From: a virus
DNA: 64,000 nucleotides
Reading direction: 5' to 3' (one strand)
IMG/VR virus record: IMGVR_UViG_3300027917_000020
Coordinates: 62,001-126,000 of that record
The notes below the pieces were generated by a model, which was given only the letters and a program-made list of their open reading frames with translations, was not told where the DNA came from and did no database searches. Every line of letters begins with the position of its first letter. The stretch's first letter is position 1. Of this stretch, positions 58,650 to 64,000 are shown piece by piece. The position numbers and the translations under genes were made by a program.

Positions 58650-59234
58650 ATGGCTGAATACGTTACATTCAACGGGCCAGAGAAGCTCATTATCGTTAAT
58701 GACGGTGTGACTTCTCTGGACGCTCAAAGGGATGTGTACTCTGCTTGGAAACGCTGGATGTTTTCAGAGAGTGCGCCAGTTAGTGGTGGCGACCCTGTTC
58801 ATCATGCCGCTTATTTACAAGCAGTTAGAACAATTGGTGGTGACCCGATTGGTGGTGGGCAAGTTGTATCACCATATTTCTTTTTAGTCAATGGATGGAG
58901 AATTCGGCCATATGAAGGAAACCATAGATTAGTTGTAGATGGAAACTTGTTCGTAGATGGTGGTGGAAATCCGTTTGTACCGACACAAGGTAATTATAAT
59001 GTCGTGGTAGAATTACAAACATCTTCAAAATCTATTACGACAACCGTATCTGTTAGTGGCGGAACATTGCTTACTCAAGCACAAGAAGATGCTATATTTG
59101 CTTTACCCAACGAAGCTGTAATAGCAGACGCTATATGGGATGAATTTTTAAGTCAACATACATCCGCAGGCACAGCAGGTGAAATTATAAACAAAATAAA
59201 GAGGCTTGTGTCTTTGATTCCGGCAGGTGTATAA
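58650..59234 (+). CDS. Tail appendage-type structural protein
   Basis: 194 residues. It starts with a beta-rich part and ends with I-W-D-E-F, then H-T-S-A-G-T-A-G, the I-W-D-E...H...G-T phrase typical of phage tail proteins that precede fibre genes. The same phrase occurs twice in the 60340 gene. AAGGTG precedes the ATG. Confidence 0.6.
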   Translation: MAEYVTFNGPEKLIIVNDGVTSLDAQRDVYSAWKRWMFSESAPVSGGDPVHHAAYLQAVRTIGGDPIGGGQVVSPYFFLVNGWRIRPYEGNHRLVVDGNLFVDGGGNPFVPTQGNYNVVVELQTSSKSITTTVSVSGGTLLTQAQEDAIFALPNEAVIADAIWDEFLSQHTSAGTAGEIINKIKRLVSLIPAGV

Positions 59235-60343
59235 TGGGCGTGATTGTAACCAGAAGCATAGGAACCGGAAGTACTGCCACCGCTGGATGTGGTGTCTTTA
59301 CACCGGCGGAAAAACTTGCACTCCAAATGGAGATGGAGTTTAAGACTGCCTATGCAAGTTATTATAAAGAATTTGTCTATATAGATGGCGGAGTAAATGA
59401 TGGTACTTTAGTGAGTGCCGCTATATGGATTGACCCTGTTAAAACTACCAGACTTTTTACCAAAGATTTTACATATGAAATTGGTGGTGGTGGAAAATAT
59501 AGCAATCTGGCTCAAACGCTTTTGCATAGAGATTCAGATAGTGCTCAGTTATTAAAAATATTTGGGTACGATAATGATGATAATCTGGCAAGTGTAACAA
59601 TATCGGCATCGCCTTTTGTTAGCGCAGGTGAATGTGACTGGACTGAAGTGGTTCAGGATGCTGTTGCTGACTTATTAACTGCTGGCCCTAATATCCAGTT
59701 AACCTATGATGATAATGCAGGTTCTTTAGAAATATCAGGAGCAAATTGGGGCGGATATATTAATGACCAAATAGTAGCGGCGAGCGCATCTTTAATAAGT
59801 TATATAGATACAGTTTCTGCCGCATCTGTGGAAGCTGATAATCAATTAAGAAATGAATTTGATTGGACATATACATCGATAGTTGATACAAACACTGGAG
59901 CAACTTCTTATACTTTGACGTCCTCTATTCCAAATAACGCAAAAGCGGTAGAGGTTTTGATGCTCGGTGTTAGCACAAATACAAATAGTCAACCACCTAT
60001 TGTAAGGTTAGGAGATGCTGGTGGTGTGGAAACAACCGGATATGCTGGAGTGGTCAGAGGGCCAACTGGTGAAACTGCTGTTTCGAATGGATTTTATCCT
60101 TTTAGAACAAATGCATGGAATGCAGCCGATTTGCTTGATTGTAGAATAAGATTGACGAGATGGGATGAGAATCTAAATACATGGTTTGCAGATTCTCTTG
60201 CTAATGATGGAGCGCAGCTTAGCACCTTTTCCGGTAAAAAAACAACATCGGAAGTAATGACTACAATACAGTTAACTACACCCGGTGGTACGGCAACATT
60301 TGATGCGGGTCAGGCAAGAGTTAGATATAGAAATATAAAATGA
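59234..60343 (+). CDS. Fibre or appendage protein sharing a segment with the giant fibre
   Basis: 369 residues. At about 193-209, V-S-A-A-S-V-E-A-D-N-Q-L-R is identical to a stretch of the giant fibre (around 4120-4160 on the minus strand). The C-terminal 160 residues are a beta-rich domain. The start overlaps the previous stop. It overlaps the next gene by 4 nt. Confidence 0.6.
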   Translation: MGVIVTRSIGTGSTATAGCGVFTPAEKLALQMEMEFKTAYASYYKEFVYIDGGVNDGTLVSAAIWIDPVKTTRLFTKDFTYEIGGGGKYSNLAQTLLHRDSDSAQLLKIFGYDNDDNLASVTISASPFVSAGECDWTEVVQDAVADLLTAGPNIQLTYDDNAGSLEISGANWGGYINDQIVAASASLISYIDTVSAASVEADNQLRNEFDWTYTSIVDTNTGATSYTLTSSIPNNAKAVEVLMLGVSTNTNSQPPIVRLGDAGGVETTGYAGVVRGPTGETAVSNGFYPFRTNAWNAADLLDCRIRLTRWDENLNTWFADSLANDGAQLSTFSGKKTTSEVMTTIQLTTPGGTATFDAGQARVRYRNIK

Positions 60344-62367
60344 AAATTTTAGCATTTTTTACAAATAGTGGAGTACCTGCGACCGGCCTATCTCCTACAA
60401 TTAGAATTAGAGAGTTAGCCGGGGATACACTTGTGGTCACCGATGCCGCCATGTCCGAAGTAGGGGACGGGCATTACAAATATAATTTTACCACTTATGA
60501 TGCTACTGTAGATTATTCAATTCGATGTGATGGCGGTGTAACTTTACCAACTGCGGAACGCTATACCTATGCCGGTAACGAAAATTATTTTGAGGATACA
60601 CAGGAAGCTGTATGGTCAGCACCTGTGACAGCATATTCAGGAATGAATATGACAGGCGCAATGCAATCATTAATTTATGGTGATTTAGTTCATGTTGACG
60701 AGGTTTCCGGGACGGGTGTGGGAACAGCATTTCCAGCAGGAACTTTAAGATACCCTGCTAATGATTTAAACAATGCTCTAACAATAGCGAGAACAAGAGG
60801 TTTACATACGGTTCATATTCACAATGACTTAACCATAGGTAATGGTGCTGATGCAAGTAAATTAATTTTTACTACTGATGGTTTTATGGGAACCGATGTT
60901 ACTTTAGAAGATGGTGCTGATATAGACAGATCCTCTTTTAGATATTTGAATTTACAAGGTGTGCAAACTACCGGAACGCAAATATTAGTTGAAGCGTGTA
61001 CTATTTATGATTTAGAGAATTTCCAAGGTGTTATGAACAATGTAGCATTCGGGCAAGCAAGTGAAATAACACTTAACCCAAATGGGTGGGCGCAAATTAT
61101 ACAGGCAACAGCAGCAGGGGATGCTGGAAACGAGCCTGAAATCCATATTGGAAATGCCATGTTGAATATATCAGAAATGACCGGACTCCTTAAATTAAAA
61201 GGTAAAATTGGTACTGACAGAACGGTCATAAACAGTACATCAAGTTTTATTATAATAGATTCAACTTGTGTGTCAGGTTCGATAGAACTAATTGGTACAG
61301 GTGGATTTAAAGATAATTCAGGACCAAATTGTAATGTTGACACCGATGCCTTTATTTCACTTTTGACTATCTCTGACCATGTTTGGGATGAAACAGCAAG
61401 TGAACATATAATTGCAGGGTCTACTGGACAGATATTACAAGATATTGATACTAATATAATCGGTGCTTCTGCTACACTTTATAACCAGTTAAGTACAATA
61501 ATACCATTTAATGTATGGGAAGAACAATTAGCAGACCATAATGTAGCCGGTACTTATGGAAACGAATTAGCAACTAAAGCTGATATAGTAGCCGCAACAT
61601 CAACCACAGAAACAGTAGCAACAAGCGGTGAAACTATTTTCGGAACTGAAACCGGAACATTTTTAAATACCAGATTAAGAGATGACTCATACTGGCAGAT
61701 TCAGGAAAACGCCACAACGGGTATTACGGTTGAATTATCATTTAATATACCGGATGAAGATAGAGCAGGTGTTGTAAAAACATATGGTAGATATATTGGT
61801 TTACCGGCCGCAACCCATCATATGGAATTATGGGCATATAATTATGAAGCTATGGCTTGGGAAGAATTAAAAGAAGAATATTTGCCCGGTGGAAATACAT
61901 CTGATGCTGAATATACCCATGAATATTATGAGCGAAATATAGATAGAACTAATAACAATACTGTCCGTATTAAATTCATTCATCATCCGACAACCTATAA
62001 TGCGGCTCATTATATGTATCTTGATTATGTAGTGGTAACTTCGATTGATGTTATAACCGCTAAAGATATAGCTGAAGCCGTATGGAGTGAGAAAACATCC
62101 GGTTATACTGATATAACTCGATTTGGTGGATTGGTTGCGATAGAAATTAGTAATGATTTAAAACGATTACTTGGTTTAACGCACGAAAATATATTTATCG
62201 ACAATCCGATTTATGATGGCTGGGGCAACCTAACCTCGGCAAGGGTCAGAATCTACGGAAATTCGGCCTCTGTGGGGACGTCAGGGGCAGTTATAGGGGA
62301 GTATGAGATAACCGCACCGAGCCACGAGGCAGGCCGATTTAATTCATGGAAACAAATAAAGGTATAA
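60340..62367 (+). CDS. Large tail appendage protein with beta-helix-like centre
   Basis: 675 residues, coupled by ATGA to the gene before. N-terminal 90 residues are an Ig-like domain (G-H-Y-K-Y-N-F-T). About 120-340 has the loose repeats of a beta helix (L-T-I-G-N-G-A-D, then L-N-L-Q-G-V-Q-T). Two V-W-D-E / V-W-E-E...H...G-T phrases lie near 347 and 387. About 400-570 looks like a carbohydrate-binding beta sandwich. Likely a receptor-interacting virion protein. Confidence 0.65.
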   Translation: MKILAFFTNSGVPATGLSPTIRIRELAGDTLVVTDAAMSEVGDGHYKYNFTTYDATVDYSIRCDGGVTLPTAERYTYAGNENYFEDTQEAVWSAPVTAYSGMNMTGAMQSLIYGDLVHVDEVSGTGVGTAFPAGTLRYPANDLNNALTIARTRGLHTVHIHNDLTIGNGADASKLIFTTDGFMGTDVTLEDGADIDRSSFRYLNLQGVQTTGTQILVEACTIYDLENFQGVMNNVAFGQASEITLNPNGWAQIIQATAAGDAGNEPEIHIGNAMLNISEMTGLLKLKGKIGTDRTVINSTSSFIIIDSTCVSGSIELIGTGGFKDNSGPNCNVDTDAFISLLTISDHVWDETASEHIIAGSTGQILQDIDTNIIGASATLYNQLSTIIPFNVWEEQLADHNVAGTYGNELATKADIVAATSTTETVATSGETIFGTETGTFLNTRLRDDSYWQIQENATTGITVELSFNIPDEDRAGVVKTYGRYIGLPAATHHMELWAYNYEAMAWEELKEEYLPGGNTSDAEYTHEYYERNIDRTNNNTVRIKFIHHPTTYNAAHYMYLDYVVVTSIDVITAKDIAEAVWSEKTSGYTDITRFGGLVAIEISNDLKRLLGLTHENIFIDNPIYDGWGNLTSARVRIYGNSASVGTSGAVIGEYEITAPSHEAGRFNSWKQIKV

Positions 62368-62368
62368 A

Positions 62369-62656
62369 ATGAAATATGAAAATTTTTTAAACGAAATGGG
62401 AGCATCATTACAAAAATTAGCTTTTATCACAGTTAAGGAAATATTGGCTATGGGTTTAAAAAAAGCTGATATTTCAATCTTACAAAAAGATAAAAAACTC
62501 CGGGTAAAAATGCCTGATAGACCGGCCGGTCCCACTCAAACATCTCAAAAAGGATTGGAGTTTGTCGTGGATGTTCTCGGAGAAAATAAAATTTTAATAA
62601 ATAATAAAGAGAAGGATATAAACGAGTTTATAAACGAGGTACTCGGACCAAAATAA
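62369..62656 (+). CDS. Tagged hypothetical protein
   Basis: 95 residues starting M-K-Y-E-N-F-L-N-E-M. Weak ribosome binding site and only 1 nt from the previous stop, so coupled. The rest is a helix then a beta hairpin ending in L-G-P-K. Confidence 0.6.
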   Translation: MKYENFLNEMGASLQKLAFITVKEILAMGLKKADISILQKDKKLRVKMPDRPAGPTQTSQKGLEFVVDVLGENKILINNKEKDINEFINEVLGPK

Positions 62657-62666
62657 GGAGCAAAAA

Positions 62667-62981
62667 ATGAGCGCATTAGATAATATTGAATTTTATCTGG
62701 CATCGGAAGAAGCCATAAATGGTGTAATGTCATTAATTAAGGAGGAGATTCAAATATCCTCTGCGGTAATGAAAAAGACGCTTTTCCGGTTTAATAGCTT
62801 TGTGGAAAAGGCCGCTGATATGACCAAACTCCATAATATGATTAACCTTAGAACCAAAAAAATGAATAAAGTTGATAAACTTTTGGCTTGGTTCAGGGTA
62901 CTGGAGAATGAAAACTTCCATGATGAGGCCGCATATGCAGCGATGAGACTCAGAGAACTGGGTTATAGCGGACCTTATTAA
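62667..62981 (+). CDS. Tagged hypothetical protein
   Basis: 104 residues starting M-S-A-L-D-N-I-E-F-Y-L-A-S-E-E-A, the second tag form. AAGGAG precedes the ATG. All-helical and basic body. Function unknown. Confidence 0.6.
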   Translation: MSALDNIEFYLASEEAINGVMSLIKEEIQISSAVMKKTLFRFNSFVEKAADMTKLHNMINLRTKKMNKVDKLLAWFRVLENENFHDEAAYAAMRLRELGYSGPY

Positions 62982-62992
62982 GGGGTAAAATA

Positions 62993-63304
62993 ATGAGATT
63001 TAAAGAATATTTGATAAATGAAAAACTAAAAAAACCATCTAACCTTAGTGGGGCAAGTGACGAAGAGTTAATGTCTTATGCCGGGGATTTTGAAAACACT
63101 AAATGGAATCCAGATAATAAAGCCGAAGTAATGAGAATAGCTAAAGCTATAAACAAAGAAATTAAAAAAAGAGGGTTCCGTGGTAATGAAATTAAACCGA
63201 TATTTGAAGCCAAAGGAGAAACTTGCCCAGTATGTGGTAAAAAGAACGCAAGCGGAAAGCATATTGATAAATGCTTAAAAAAATCAGGGGAGTATGACTG
63301 GTAA
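62993..63304 (+). CDS. Tagged zinc-finger protein
   Basis: 103 residues starting M-R-F-K-E-Y-L-I-N-E-K. The C-terminus has C-P-V-C-G near 77 and H-x-x-x-C near 89-93, a C2HC-type finger. AAGGGG precedes the ATG. The stop overlaps the next start. Confidence 0.65.
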   Translation: MRFKEYLINEKLKKPSNLSGASDEELMSYAGDFENTKWNPDNKAEVMRIAKAINKEIKKRGFRGNEIKPIFEAKGETCPVCGKKNASGKHIDKCLKKSGEYDW

Positions 63305-63543
63305 TGAAATTTAGAGATTATTTAAACGAGGGAAAGAATTCCATAATTGCTAAAGGCAAAGGAAAAGGCCAGCCAAGATGGGAATATTATGATAGCAGAG
63401 GAGTAAAACATTTTGGATGGGTAGAAAAAACATCAGACAGAGGGGGAACTGATGTTACCTATTTTTTCAGAGATGAAAATACTGACGAGCTTTCCGTTGT
63501 CTCAGGAAGTATTTTGAAAAAAGCAAATAGGATATGGAAATAA
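63304..63543 (+). CDS. Tagged hypothetical protein
   Basis: 79 residues starting M-K-F-R-D-Y-L-N-E-G-K. It is followed by a small beta barrel-like domain with G-K-G-K-G-Q-P-R-W-E-Y-Y. It resembles an SH3-like fold. Coupled to the previous gene. Confidence 0.65.
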   Translation: MKFRDYLNEGKNSIIAKGKGKGQPRWEYYDSRGVKHFGWVEKTSDRGGTDVTYFFRDENTDELSVVSGSILKKANRIWK

Positions 63544-63780
63544 ATGTCGATAGCAATAGCCACTATGGGAAAATATGTCCGGTATACTTTACAAACCGGC
63601 TCACGTGAAGGCGGCGGAACTTATGGTTATCCCGTATGGGAACCTTTTAGAAAAAGCAAGCCACAGGTGGTAGTGCGTTCAGTTAGCGTAGATGATAAAT
63701 TAAGGAGACAAAAACCGAGGGTAAAAATCGAGACCATTGAAAACGGTAATGGCGAGATTAATTTACAATCATTTAATTAA
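63544..63780 (+). CDS. Small basic hypothetical protein
   Basis: 78 residues. No tag. Gly-rich start, basic C-terminal half. ATG begins directly after the previous stop. No known family. Confidence 0.5.
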   Translation: MSIAIATMGKYVRYTLQTGSREGGGTYGYPVWEPFRKSKPQVVVRSVSVDDKLRRQKPRVKIETIENGNGEINLQSFN

Positions 63781-63788
63781 GGTGAGAT

Positions 63789-64000
63789 ATGGATACATAT
63801 AAAAAATATCTAAACGAAAGCAAATTGATTAGAAGCCCAAAAGATGATTTTGAAAAACGGCTTTCAGCTTTAGATTCAGAAGTAGAAGATTTTGTTATGT
63901 TTCTATTTAATCAAACAAAAAAACCAAAGAAAACAGAAGCAGATGCTTATAAAGTCCTTTATCAAACATATGCCCAAAAGATGAAGGATTTTCAAAGAGT
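63789..64000 (+). CDS. Tagged hypothetical protein, cut by the right edge
   Basis: At least 70 residues from ATG 63789 with GGTGAG upstream. It starts M-D-T-Y-K-K-Y-L-N-E-S-K: tag plus L-N-E before Ser. The rest is helical. The gene runs off the window. Confidence 0.6.
   Translation, partial: MDTYKKYLNESKLIRSPKDDFEKRLSALDSEVEDFVMFLFNQTKKPKKTEADAYKVLYQTYAQKMKDFQR

Noticed and set aside
1-64000. CRISPR arrays, insertion sequences and integrase attachment sites
   Set aside because: No regularly spaced direct repeats, transposase, integrase or terminal inverted repeats were seen.

Overview
The window is a contiguous piece of a large tailed phage with a contractile, T4-type virion (Caudoviricetes, myovirus morphology). 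It carries T4-like homologues of terminase (gp17, probable gp16), portal (gp20), prohead protease (gp21), scaffold (gp22), major capsid protein (gp23), sheath (gp18), tube (gp19), neck and tail completion proteins (gp13, gp14, gp15), head completion nuclease (gp4), baseplate hub (gp26/51) and tube-initiation proteins (gp48/54). DNA is AT-rich with AGGAG-type ribosome binding sites. A lipoprotein, type IV pilin-like proteins and the PrkA/YeaH/SpoVR trio suggest a Gram-negative, piliated, probably proteobacterial host. That host assignment is inference.

Layout. (1) 1-7160, minus strand: tail-fibre operon, with a giant fibre running off the left edge, an adaptor-like protein and a Kelch protein. 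(2) 7245-21593, plus strand: accessory and early region of small, tightly packed genes. It includes ArdC antirestriction, a DUF2828/Ro60-like vWA protein flanked by structured RNA elements, type IV pilin-like proteins with a lipoprotein and membrane proteins, many zinc-ribbon proteins, a HAD nucleotidase and a DUF3310 protein. (3) 21586-51938, minus strand: the virion assembly block, interrupted at 35630-40863 by spoVR, yeaH (DUF444) and prkA. (4) 52056-64000, plus strand: PAS protein, holin-like protein, two YkgJ-type cysteine cluster proteins, a run of appendage or baseplate-type proteins and a cluster of small proteins.

Regulation can be read directly. Host-type promoters (TTTACA, 17 nt, TATAAT) sit before early genes, prkA and terS, and several put the start codon at the predicted transcription start, which implies leaderless mRNAs. 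The T4 late-promoter octamer TATAAATA sits 16-45 nt upstream of thirteen genes, mostly virion genes. At terL the late promoter overlaps one arm of a hairpin that would hide the terL ribosome binding site on read-through transcripts.

The most unusual feature at genome scale is a short N-terminal motif (M-K-F-R-x-Y-L-x-E or M-D-I-L-x-R-I-D-x-x-L-x-E) on about 23 otherwise unrelated small proteins. It resembles the T4 capsid-targeting sequence removed by the prohead protease, so these proteins may be packaged in the head and injected. Together with the pilin cassette, the PrkA-YeaH-SpoVR trio and the Ro60-like RNA locus, this phage appears to carry several host-takeover systems.
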